A stretch of 36,158 bases of DNA, taken from an uncultured Lachnospiraceae bacterium. Its GTDB lineage: Bacteria > Bacillota > Clostridia > Lachnospirales > Lachnospiraceae. Of the stretch, positions 1-7,565 are shown one piece after another. The stretch lies in the NCBI GenBank assembly GCA_947384285.1, contig CANDGI010000032.1, positions 1 to 36,158 on the forward strand, read 5' to 3'. A program made the translations under genes and the position numbers. The notes beneath the pieces are model-generated. The model saw only the letters and a program-made list of their open reading frames with translations. It was not told the origin of the DNA and did not search any database. The first letter of the stretch is position 1. Every line of letters begins with the position of its first letter.

Positions 1-18
1 GTACAACAGAAACTCTTT

Positions 19-1797
19 TTAATCTTCAAGAAGTTTCCGTTTTCTCTCAATCATCTCGTCGATTCTTTCTATGAAAGACGCTACATCCTTCACGTTCTCA
101 CACCGCTCAATGCGCCCGTCGGGATACACTCTCTTTGAGATACTCCCGGCTCCCAAAGCCAGGATAGACTGTTTCTCCTCCATCATCAGAATATTATACA
201 GCCCCGCCTTTCCCGGCTTAGCATACCCAACATTTTCAAAATTCCCTGCAATATTCTTCTGGCGGTATAAGTAATAGGGCAGCATTCCCATCTCCCTTGC
301 ATATTCCGCAGTTAGATCAACCGTCTCCCAACTGTTTTTCATCCGCATCCCCTGGTAATCCTGGGACTTAGTCTGAAATCTGGCCGCCCGCTTGATGGCA
401 AGGGAATGAACCGTCAGATTGTCCGGGGATAAGCCTTTGATCTGCTCCATGGTATTTCTTACATCCTCTAAGGTCTCTTCCGGCAAACCCAGAATCAGAT
501 CCATATTGATATTGTCAAATCCCAGCTCCCTTGCCAGCCAAAAGCTTTCGATGGTCTGCGCTGTTGTATGGCGCCGCCCAATCAGCTCCAGGGTCTCCTG
601 CTTCATGGTCTGGGGATTGATGGATATCCGGGAAATTCCATGCTCCCGCAATACCATAAGCTTTTCCCTTGTGATACTGTCCGGCCTTCCCGCTTCTACC
701 GTATATTCCATCAAATCCTTGAAGGGGACGCTTGCCTCAATTTCCGCCAGCAGCCGATCCAGCTGTTCTGCCGATAATGTGGTAGGAGTTCCCCCGCCAA
801 TATAGATGGTATTTAATTTTTTATCTGCAAAAAAAGCAGATGCAAATGCCAGCTCCTGCTTCAATGCATCCAGATAGCGCTCCACCTGCCCCTGCCATTT
901 TCCGATGGGCGAAGAGGAAAAGGAGCAATAAGAACAGATGCTTGGACAGAACGGGATGCCTACATACATGCTGCAGCCATCCTTGTAGTCTATCTGGCTT
1001 AACATCTTTTGTTCCTGTTTTGCAATCTCAATGCACAAGCCTATCTTCTGTTGGGACGCAAAATAAGTGTCCGCCATATAAATTTTAATCTCTTCTTCCT
1101 CTTTTCCCTGCTCCAGCATGGACATGGCAATTTTCACAGGCCGGATGCCCGTAAGGCTTCCCCAGGGAAGCTTCTGCCCTGTAAATTCCGATAACATCCG
1201 GTATAGGGACTGTTTCAATCGGTCTTTCGTCATTTTCCGGTCTGAAAAATCTGTCTGAACCGCTGTCCGGGCTGCCAAGGCATAACCGCCTGCTCTATAA
1301 GCCAGCTCCTGGAATATGGTGCTATCTTCTGCGGCATATCCGTCTGCCTGAGACGCTGTCCCCTGGAATATGGTGCCGCCCTCTGCGGCATGAACGTCTG
1401 CCTGAGACGCTGCCCCCTGGAATATGGTGCCGCCCTCTGCGGCATGAACGTCTGCCTGAGACGCTGTCCCCTGGAATATGGTGCCGCCCTTTGCGGCATG
1501 AACGTCTGCCTGAGACGCTGTCCCCTGGAATGCGGCAGGACTTCCCACCGTTTTCAATTTCTCCGGCGGAAGGTACAGTCCTATTTCTATCCTGTCTTTT
1601 CCTGATTCATCAGGCTTAAAACCACTTTTTTCCAGATAAGAAATCTCCATATGAAACAAAGGCGTATGCTCCTGTTCCAGTCTTTCGATTTTCTCCTGGT
1701 CTGCAGACACCTTCACTTCCTCCCCGGCATAAAAGGCTTTCACCAGAGAATGGATATCGTATGTAAAATCATCTTTATTTAAACAAACAGTTATCAT
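19..1797 (-). CDS. hemZ: HemZ-like coproporphyrinogen III dehydrogenase family radical SAM protein
   Basis: Predicted oxygen-independent coproporphyrinogen oxidase-type radical SAM enzyme. The radical SAM cluster motif CPSICSYC (C284, C288, C291 from the chosen start) binds the 4Fe-4S cluster, and it is followed by the IYIGGGTPTTL and GRPDSITREKL blocks typical of HemN/HemZ proteins. I start at the ATG at 1797 (MITVCLNKDD), which has AGAGAGG five bases upstream; the reading frame is open up to 1842, but that would overlap the upstream gene. It is the third gene of a rel - MBL hydrolase - hemZ operon, an order common in Firmicutes. At 592 aa it is about 90 residues longer than Bacillus HemZ, and the excess is a tandem 18-residue repeat between the N-terminal domain and the radical SAM core (see the repeat entry). 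Whether the true substrate is coproporphyrinogen is an inference, because many HemN-like proteins have other roles. Confidence 0.85.
   Translation of the reverse strand: MITVCLNKDDFTYDIHSLVKAFYAGEEVKVSADQEKIERLEQEHTPLFHMEISYLEKSGFKPDESGKDRIEIGLYLPPEKLKTVGSPAAFQGTASQADVHAAKGGTIFQGTASQADVHAAEGGTIFQGAASQADVHAAEGGTIFQGTASQADGYAAEDSTIFQELAYRAGGYALAARTAVQTDFSDRKMTKDRLKQSLYRMLSEFTGQKLPWGSLTGIRPVKIAMSMLEQGKEEEEIKIYMADTYFASQQKIGLCIEIAKQEQKMLSQIDYKDGCSMYVGIPFCPSICSYCSFSSSPIGKWQGQVERYLDALKQELAFASAFFADKKLNTIYIGGGTPTTLSAEQLDRLLAEIEASVPFKDLMEYTVEAGRPDSITREKLMVLREHGISRISINPQTMKQETLELIGRRHTTAQTIESFWLARELGFDNINMDLILGLPEETLEDVRNTMEQIKGLSPDNLTVHSLAIKRAARFQTKSQDYQGMRMKNSWETVDLTAEYAREMGMLPYYLYRQKNIAGNFENVGYAKPGKAGLYNILMMEEKQSILALGAGSISKRVYPDGRIERCENVKDVASFIERIDEMIERKRKLLED
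1257..1543 (-). repeat. In-frame 54-bp tandem repeats inside hemZ
   Basis: Four near-identical 54-bp units lie in the hemZ coding strand. On the plus strand CGTCTGCCTGAGACGCTG starts at 1341, 1395, 1449 and 1503, and GGAATATGGTG starts at 1311, 1365, 1419 and 1473. A degenerate fifth unit extends to about 1257. The unit encodes 18 residues of the type FQGTASQADVHAAEGGTI. Because 54 is a multiple of three, the frame is kept. The units differ by only a few bases, which suggests recent expansion. Confidence 0.95.
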
Positions 1798-1807
1798 GCC
1801 GGCCTCT

Positions 1808-2428
1808 CTATAAATATGGATTGCGGGCACGCTCTGTCCCAATGGTTGTTAAGCCCATATGCCCTGGATACACCCTCACCTCGTCTGGAAGCGCCATAAG
1901 CTTTTCCTTAATGGAGCGCACAAGCTTTGACATGCTCCCTCCTGGAAAATCCGTTCTTCCCACAGACTGGCAGAATAAGGTATCGCCGCTGAACAGAACC
2001 TTTTCTTTCTCCAGATAGTAACAGCAGCCCCCTGCCGTATGCCCTGGCGTATGCAGCACCTTCAGCTCCATGCCAGCCAGTTCCAGGATCTCCCCGTCCC
2101 TCACATACACGTCTGCGTGGTAACTGTCCCTTCTCCCAACCATAATGGAAACATTTTTCCCGGAATCCTCCAAGGTGTCCTTCTCCGCCTCATGGGCATA
2201 AACCGGAATCCCAAATAGTTCCGCCAGCTCCTCTGCCGCCATGGCATGGTCAAAATGCCCATGGGTCAAAAGCACTGCCTTGGGCTTTAATCCCTCTTTT
2301 TTGATTTTTTCCGCCAGCATCTGAGCAGAATCCCCTGGATCTATCACCAGCATTTCCTTCGTCTCCTCATTGATGGCAAAATAACAGTTGGTCGCCACCT
2401 GCCCTACACAATAATGTTTCATTTCCAT
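1808..2428 (-). CDS. MBL-fold metallo-hydrolase (glyoxalase II-like)
   Basis: A 206-residue metallo-beta-lactamase-fold hydrolase of the small YcbL/GloB-like group. The metal-binding signature THGHFDH (H56, H58, D60, H61) is complete, followed by LHTPGHTAGG, the bridging aspartate in FSGDTLF, and a final histidine in YPGHMG. Known relatives hydrolyse thioesters such as S-lactoylglutathione, but the substrate here cannot be read from the sequence. It sits between rel and hemZ on the same strand; its stop lies 10 bp before the hemZ start, so the two are probably co-translated. A cytoplasmic housekeeping role is likely. Confidence 0.88.
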   Translation of the reverse strand: MEMKHYCVGQVATNCYFAINEETKEMLVIDPGDSAQMLAEKIKKEGLKPKAVLLTHGHFDHAMAAEELAELFGIPVYAHEAEKDTLEDSGKNVSIMVGRRDSYHADVYVRDGEILELAGMELKVLHTPGHTAGGCCYYLEKEKVLFSGDTLFCQSVGRTDFPGGSMSKLVRSIKEKLMALPDEVRVYPGHMGLTTIGTERARNPYL

Positions 2429-2455
2429 AATTTTTCTGTTCCTTTCTAATCTGCA

Positions 2456-2572
2456 AACCAGAGGAGCTATCCTCTGGTTCCCAAAATATCTATCCTGTTT
2501 TCCGCCTGCAAGATTTTGTCTATCCTCTGGTTCTCTCGATATCTATCACATTTTCCACCTGCCGGATTTTGT
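2456..2572. repeat. 53-bp tandem duplication of the rel 3' end with a perfect palindrome
   Basis: CTATCCTCTGGTT starts at 2467 and again at 2520, and the two 53-bp units 2467-2519 and 2520-2572 match at roughly four positions in five. The right-hand unit is the last coding stretch of rel. The left-hand unit lies beyond its stop and is out of frame (53 is not a multiple of three). A perfect 10-bp-arm palindrome (AACCAGAGGA, 4-base loop) spans 2456-2479 at the outer edge. It could act as a hairpin between rel and the MBL gene, but no T-run follows it. Confidence 0.85.
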
Positions 2573-4886
2573 CGATCAGGCTGGTCAGCTCTTCTTTTCC
2601 CTTTGTTTCAAATGCAAGGGTGATGGTTGCAATGCCCTGTTTGCTGGTATTGGAATGCACGGCGCTGATGTCAATCTGCCGCTCCGTCAAAATCTTGGTG
2701 ATATCCACCAAAAGCCCGGTGCGGTTATTTCCATAAATCTTGATTTCCGCCATGTACCGCCCAGCTTCCCCTTCCTCTGCCTGCCATTCCGCATCCAGAA
2801 GGCGCGCCCGCTCTATCTCCGAAAGGTTGATGATATTGATGCAGTCTGTCCGGTGGATGGAAATCCCTCTCCCCCGGGTTACAAACCCTACAATCTCATC
2901 TCCGGGAACCGGAGCGCAGCAGCGGGAAAAACGTACTGCCACATCATCCACGCCCTTGACCACAATGCCGCTCTTCGAATGCCCGTGAGCACTCCTCCCC
3001 TTGCTGCCAGGAGAGGCCGCATTTCCCATCCCGTCATTTGCCATGGTTTTTAAAATCTCTGCATCTGTGAGGTCTGCTTTGTGGTCTTTCTTATAGTACT
3101 CCTGCATTTTATTGATAATCTGGCCTTCCTTTAAGCCGCCGTGGCCTACGGCCGCCAATACGGATTCCCAGTCCCGGAACCCATATTTGCGCATGATGCG
3201 CGCCTGATAGGAGGGCTGGTTCAACTCCGGCCAGTTGATGCTCTTTGTTTTACAATACTGTGCAATCATCTCCTTGCCCCGGGAAATATTTTCTTCCTTA
3301 AATTCGCTTCGGAACCACTGATTGATTTTATTTTTTGCCTGGGTGCTTTTCACGATATTCAGCCAGTCCCGGCTGGGTCCTCTGGAATTCTGGGAAGTCA
3401 GCACCTCAATCCGGTCCCCATTCTGGATCACGTAATCAATGTTTACCAGTTTTCCGTTGACTTTGGCGCCAATCATCTTATTTCCCACCGCGGAATGAAT
3501 GCTGTAAGCAAAATCAATGGGGGTTGAGCCATTGGGCAGATTTTTTACATCGCCGGACGGGGTAAAACAAAATACCGCATCGGAAAACAAATCCAAATCG
3601 CTCTTTAACAGGCTCATAAACTCCCGGTTGTCAGACATATCCTTCTGCCATTCCAAAATCTGCCGAAGCCAGCTTAGCTTTTCTTCCTCCTGGCTCTTCT
3701 CTGTCAGCTTATTCCCATTGGAGGCCTCTTTGTACTTCCAGTGGGCAGCAATTCCGTATTCCGCGGTGCGGTGCATTTCAAAGGTGCGGATCTGTATCTC
3801 AAAGGGCTGCCCGGTGGGGCCAATCAGCGTGGTATGCAGCGATTGGTACATATTGGGCTTTGGCATAGCAATGTAATCCTTGAACCGTCCCGGAATGGGC
3901 TTATACATCTCATGAATCACGCCCAGGACCGCATAGCAGTCCTTCAGGGAATTTACGATAATGCGGATGGCAAACAGGTCATAAATCTGATCCAGCGTTT
4001 TATCCTGGTTTACCATTTTCTTATAAATGCTGAAGAAATGTTTGGCGCGCCCGTCAATGGATGCAGCAATCCCTGCTCCTTTGATATGGTCCTTTACTTC
4101 TCCTACCAGCTGGGAAATGTACTCTTCCCGGACGCTTTTGCGGAGGGCTATTTTTTCTACCAAATCATAGTACGCCTCCGGCTCTAAATATTTTAAGGAT
4201 AAGTCATCCAATTCTATTTTTATCTTGGAAATGCCAAGCCGCTGGGCAATGGGCGCATAGATATCCATTGTCTCCCTGGCTTTTTCCCGCTGCTTTTCCG
4301 GCTTCATATATTTTAAGGTCCGCATATTGTGGAGCCTGTCAGCAAGCTTAATCAAAATCACGCGGATATCCTTTGCCATGGCCAGGAACATCTTCCTTAA
4401 GTTCTCCGCCTGTACCTCCACTTTATCTGCATCATAGGACAGCTGCCCCAGTTTTGTCACGCCATCTACTAAAAGGGCAACCTCCTGGCTGAACTCCCTG
4501 GCAATCTCCTCGTCGGTCATTACCGTATCTTCCACCACATCATGGAGGATTCCTGCAACAATGGTTTCCTTATCCAATTCCAATTCTGCAAGAATTATCG
4601 CCACGCAAAGGGGATGGATAATATATGCCTCTCCCGATTTACGCGCCTGCCCCTTATGCGCTTCATCTGCAATCTTATATGCTTTTTCAATCAGGGAAAT
4701 ATCCGTGGAGGGATGATACCGCTTCACGCTTGTAATCAATTCTTTATACAAGCTCTCTGGGCTTACAAATTCCTTTGTAGGCCGGATCAGCCCTTCCGTC
4801 TCCATGACTGTTGCTTCCTGTTCACTTAGTTCCATCTTTTTTCTATCTTCCATATGCATTTCACCATCCTGTATGCATGTATCCAT
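2520..4886 (-). CDS. rel: Bifunctional (p)ppGpp synthetase/hydrolase, RelA/SpoT family
   Basis: Full-length (788 aa) Rel protein that makes and degrades the stringent-response alarmone (p)ppGpp. Domains in order: an HD hydrolase domain with GILHDVVEDT near residue 115; a synthetase domain around 240-370 with IPGRFKDYIAMPKPNMYQSL; a TGS domain near 440-500 (FTPSGDVKNLPNGSTPIDFA); a conserved Cys region (RFSRCCAPVPGDEIVGF); and a C-terminal ACT domain. Both catalytic halves look intact. Start choice is uncertain: ATGs at 4886, 4859 and 4853 are all in frame, and none has a perfect ribosome binding site. It is first in the rel - MBL - hemZ operon, with a good promoter just upstream. The last codons lie in a 53-bp tandem duplication. 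Confidence 0.96.
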   Translation of the reverse strand: MDTCIQDGEMHMEDRKKMELSEQEATVMETEGLIRPTKEFVSPESLYKELITSVKRYHPSTDISLIEKAYKIADEAHKGQARKSGEAYIIHPLCVAIILAELELDKETIVAGILHDVVEDTVMTDEEIAREFSQEVALLVDGVTKLGQLSYDADKVEVQAENLRKMFLAMAKDIRVILIKLADRLHNMRTLKYMKPEKQREKARETMDIYAPIAQRLGISKIKIELDDLSLKYLEPEAYYDLVEKIALRKSVREEYISQLVGEVKDHIKGAGIAASIDGRAKHFFSIYKKMVNQDKTLDQIYDLFAIRIIVNSLKDCYAVLGVIHEMYKPIPGRFKDYIAMPKPNMYQSLHTTLIGPTGQPFEIQIRTFEMHRTAEYGIAAHWKYKEASNGNKLTEKSQEEEKLSWLRQILEWQKDMSDNREFMSLLKSDLDLFSDAVFCFTPSGDVKNLPNGSTPIDFAYSIHSAVGNKMIGAKVNGKLVNIDYVIQNGDRIEVLTSQNSRGPSRDWLNIVKSTQAKNKINQWFRSEFKEENISRGKEMIAQYCKTKSINWPELNQPSYQARIMRKYGFRDWESVLAAVGHGGLKEGQIINKMQEYYKKDHKADLTDAEILKTMANDGMGNAASPGSKGRSAHGHSKSGIVVKGVDDVAVRFSRCCAPVPGDEIVGFVTRGRGISIHRTDCINIINLSEIERARLLDAEWQAEEGEAGRYMAEIKIYGNNRTGLLVDITKILTERQIDISAVHSNTSKQGIATITLAFETKGKEELTSLIDKIRQVENVIDIERTRG

Positions 4887-4932
4887 CCTGTAACACTCTC
4901 TTTTTCATACCTTATCAGAAATGATAGGTTAT

Positions 4933-4961
4933 ATTATAATTAATTTTTTCTAAAATTGCAA
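4933..4961 (-). promoter_or_regulatory. Promoter of the rel operon
   Basis: On the minus strand TTGCAA (4956-4961), a 17-bp spacer and TATAAT (4933-4938) form a good vegetative promoter about 47 bp before the rel start. It overlaps the 3' end of the upstream HAD-GNAT gene, so rel can be transcribed independently. Confidence 0.7.
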
Positions 4962-5864
4962 TGTTTTCGTGTACCTTTGCATGGTCCTTCCCTGGATTTT
5001 TATTTCTTCCTGCCAGATAAAACCTAATTTTTCAGCCAGATGGACTGAAATTTCATTTTCCTTTTCAATCAAACAGTGGATTTCCTCAAATTCCGTTCCT
5101 TCCTTTGCAAACTGCAGGATCCCCTGGCACAATTCGGTGGCAAATCCCTGATTCTGAAATTCCTCCCCAACCAGATACCCCAGCTCCAAGGATGGCTTGC
5201 CCTGGATTTCCCGGTTGCTTAGTCCCGCCCGGCCAATCATCCTTCCCGTAGGCTTTTCCACTGCAATCCACATGCCATATCCATAAAAGGCATACATGTT
5301 TTTGATATAAGCTTTGGTATATTCTTCCTCTTTTTTCCGGTCTTCATACAATCCATCCATATATCTTGCAATGCTTTTCCCCTGATACAGCTGGTACAGG
5401 CCGTCCAAATCCTCCACCGTCATCTCCCGCAGGATACACCGCTTCGTCTCAATGACCGTCCAGGGAATCCCATGGAAACGCTGATACATCCGCTCCAGGA
5501 AATAGAAATCTACCTCCTCAAACCCTTCCACCACCATAACTGCATCCGCCAGCTTCTGAGCACACAGCCTGGGATTCACATAGCCCACAGCGGCAATCTT
5601 CATTTCCTTTCCCAAATCCAGCGTCCTGTCTGTGGCGCCAAGAACCAGGCATTCCTCCGGTTTCAGCTGATGCAGCTCCAACAATGCCCGTATCTTTTCT
5701 GGACAATCCACCCCAAACATATCCAGGTTTATAATCTGGACTCCATAGCGGTAAATGCCGTCCAAAAGCTCTGTCAGTCCGTCCTCCATCACAAAACGTT
5801 CCAAATCATCTGGTTTCGCTATATTCATTTCCCGTAAAGATAACATCAGCCCTCGCAGATCCAT
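4950..5864 (-). CDS. HAD-like domain fused to GNAT N-acetyltransferase
   Basis: A 304-residue two-part protein. Residues 1 to about 125 resemble the C-terminal half of a HAD-type phosphatase: LVLGATDRTLDLGKEMKI matches HAD motif IV and is followed by AAVGYVNP. No DxDxT nucleophile motif is visible, so this half is probably not a phosphatase. Residues about 135-304 form a GNAT domain (RCILREMTVEDLDGLYQLYQ at its start; acetyl-CoA loop around EEFQNQGFATEL), of the RimJ/RimL-like type that acetylates amino groups. The substrate is unknown. It lies alone, upstream of the rel operon and divergent from the 6.1-kb genes. Confidence 0.75.
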   Translation of the reverse strand: MDLRGLMLSLREMNIAKPDDLERFVMEDGLTELLDGIYRYGVQIINLDMFGVDCPEKIRALLELHQLKPEECLVLGATDRTLDLGKEMKIAAVGYVNPRLCAQKLADAVMVVEGFEEVDFYFLERMYQRFHGIPWTVIETKRCILREMTVEDLDGLYQLYQGKSIARYMDGLYEDRKKEEEYTKAYIKNMYAFYGYGMWIAVEKPTGRMIGRAGLSNREIQGKPSLELGYLVGEEFQNQGFATELCQGILQFAKEGTEFEEIHCLIEKENEISVHLAEKLGFIWQEEIKIQGRTMQRYTKTLQF

Positions 5865-6014
5865 CGCAAACCCTCTTTTCTTGTCATATCTGCTACTATA
5901 TCATATTCCATTTTTTATGACAAATCATTTTTTACACTATTTTCTTTATTTTCTGATAATTTAGTCTTTTTTCTTAATTGTCGAATTATATCAAAATTTG
6001 TCGACTATTTTTCC

Positions 6015-6043
6015 TTGATTTCACACAATTTTCATCGTATAAT
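6015..6043 (+). promoter_or_regulatory. Promoter for the 6.1-kb membrane/secreted protein genes
   Basis: TTGATT (6015-6020), a 17-bp spacer and TATAAT (6038-6043) lie 55 bp before the start at 6099. The 5865-6014 stretch before it is AT-rich and contains the direct repeat TTGTCGA twice (near 5978 and 5999), which could be a regulator site. I see no gene there. Confidence 0.7.
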
Positions 6044-6098
6044 GAGAAAAATCAACAAACTTATTTTTACATTTTTTTACAAAGGAGGAATGGATTCT

Positions 6099-6608
6099 AT
6101 GAGTAAAGGGAAAAAAAGAGCTTTAATCATTGTAGTTGTCATTCTGCTGATTCTGCTCACCATAGGAATCTGCTATTTTTTATTTACCAAAAAGGACACC
6201 AAGGATCTGGAATATGACGACAACGCCACAACCGGAATTATGCCGGGCGTTGACGTGGATGAACGGAGAAAGGAGCTGCAGACCCTTTTAGACCGCAGCA
6301 TGATTGCTTTTTCCATCAACACCTCCCCGGTCTTTTTAAATGGAACTGCCGAGGGAAATCTGCTGATTGAAAATCCGGGCAATAATGCGAAGCTTTTAAA
6401 GGTCAGCATCATCATAGATAAGACAGAAGAAGAAATCTACGCTTCGAAATACCTGAAACCGGGAACCTATATTGAAAATGTTAAACTGGACAAGGTTTTA
6501 GAAAAGGGCACCTACGACGCCACCGCATACTTCCTGGCCTATGACGAGGAAACCACAGAATATATCGGGCAGACCGGGGCGCAGATCACACTTACCGTAC
6601 AGAACTAA
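6099..6608 (+). CDS. Membrane-anchored extracytoplasmic protein of unknown function
   Basis: I do not recognise the family. I start at ATG 6099, with AAAGGAGG ten bases upstream; the ATG at 6090 is too close to that site. The 169-residue product has a short basic N-terminus (MSKGKKRA), one membrane segment at about 9-29, and an extracellular part. That part ends in a likely beta-sandwich with strands around FSINTSPVFLNGTAEGNLLI, KLLKVSIII and GAQITLTVQN. It lies 57 bp before a gene for a secreted protein that also looks beta-rich, behind one promoter, so the two may form a surface or envelope unit. That link is inference from position only. Confidence 0.7.
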   Translation: MSKGKKRALIIVVVILLILLTIGICYFLFTKKDTKDLEYDDNATTGIMPGVDVDERRKELQTLLDRSMIAFSINTSPVFLNGTAEGNLLIENPGNNAKLLKVSIIIDKTEEEIYASKYLKPGTYIENVKLDKVLEKGTYDATAYFLAYDEETTEYIGQTGAQITLTVQN

Positions 6609-6665
6609 CGTGCCCGTACACCAGCTGTATCCGTACTGTGACAGGTGCAGACAGGAGGTATACTT

Positions 6666-7259
6666 ATGAAGAAAAAAAATATGTTTTTGCAGCTTGCATT
6701 ATCCGCAGCTTTGCTCGCCGGCGCGCTTTCCACTACCGCCCATGCAGCTGAGGCCACCTCAAACAGGGACATTCCGGTAGGCGGTTCTGGACAGGTAGAA
6801 ATGGTAGGTACCATTGAACCCACCATCCTTTCCGTTACCATGCCTTCCTTCGTTCCATTTAACATCAGCAACAGCCTTTCCACACAGAACAAGGTTATTT
6901 CTCCAAGAATCAACGTGAAAAATAACTCCAACGTTCCCGTGCAGGTAGATGTAGCCAAGACCAATATAGATATCAGCAAGCTGAAAAACACAACCTGGAG
7001 CAGCACCGGCGCCGTGGGTCCAAACCAGATTGCCATCGGTTTAAAGAAGGAAGATGCTCCCAATGAAATGCCTGCAACCTTGGCGAATGCAAGATGGTTA
7101 AAGGAAAACCAGACGGAAAATATGAATGTTTTGATTCTTGACTCCAACCAGGAAGGCGCAATGTATGTAGTAGGCACCTTGGGAGACAAGGTTTCTGAAA
7201 GCGCAACCTTTAACGTAACGCCCACCTTCGTGGTTAGCAGGACTTCCATTACGGAATAA
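6666..7259 (+). CDS. Secreted beta-rich protein of unknown function
   Basis: A 197-residue protein with a clear Sec signal peptide: MKKKN, a hydrophobic core, and a cleavage site around TAHA-AE near residue 28. CAGGAGG lies before the ATG at 6666. The mature part is rich in Val, Thr and Asn, with no cysteine, sortase motif or membrane anchor. Phrases such as TMPSFVPFNIS, RINVKNNSNVPVQVDV and SATFNVTPTFVVS resemble Ig-like or WxL-type surface proteins, without the diagnostic WxL motifs. It is probably exported and co-transcribed with the upstream membrane protein. Its last codons are the start of a 67-bp tandem repeat that continues downstream. Function unknown. Confidence 0.75.
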   Translation: MKKKNMFLQLALSAALLAGALSTTAHAAEATSNRDIPVGGSGQVEMVGTIEPTILSVTMPSFVPFNISNSLSTQNKVISPRINVKNNSNVPVQVDVAKTNIDISKLKNTTWSSTGAVGPNQIAIGLKKEDAPNEMPATLANARWLKENQTENMNVLILDSNQEGAMYVVGTLGDKVSESATFNVTPTFVVSRTSITE

Positions 7260-7390
7260 TTTAGGAAAGCAGCCTTTCCACGCAGCGTCTGCCTTTTTGG
7301 CGGGCAGCGCTTCCATTAAGGAAAAATTTCAGGAAATAACCTTTCCATTCAACACCTGCCTTTTTGGCGGGCAGCGCTTCCGTTAAGGAA
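7243..7390 (+). repeat. 67-bp tandem duplication at the 3' end of the secreted protein gene
   Basis: CTTCCATTA-like starts at 7243, 7310 and 7377 have an exact spacing of 67 bp. CTGCCTTTTTGGCGGGCAG occurs at 7289 and 7356 and forms a small hairpin (CTGCC/GGCAG) in each copy. The first copy begins inside the last codons of the secreted protein gene. The copies may act as duplicated weak terminators. The rest of the 7260-7565 gap holds no gene that I can support. Confidence 0.85.
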
Positions 7391-7510
7391 GAATTGCCAT
7401 TTGGCAAATAGAGAAATAAAACTACAAAAGATTAAATTACAATCACATCTGTCACAGTATTTACACTTATGAACTATGAATGCTTCATAAGGCATGGAAT
7501 ATAGAACACG

Positions 7511-7542
7511 CAGCCACTTTCGTTTAGATTCGGAAGTGGCTG
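7511..7542 (+). promoter_or_regulatory. Leader hairpin before the EpsG-like gene
   Basis: CAGCCACTT (7511-7519) pairs perfectly with AAGTGGCTG (7534-7542). The hairpin ends about ten bases before the AGAAAGGA ribosome binding site and has no T-run, so it may affect mRNA stability or translation rather than termination. Its role is inferred. Confidence 0.45.
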
Positions 7543-7565
7543 TATGCAAAAGAAAGGACAAAATT

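Noticed and set aside
1230-1605. Repetitive frames on either strand within hemZ
   Set aside because: They are shadows of the 54-bp repeat. The hemZ frame alone joins conserved domains on both sides.
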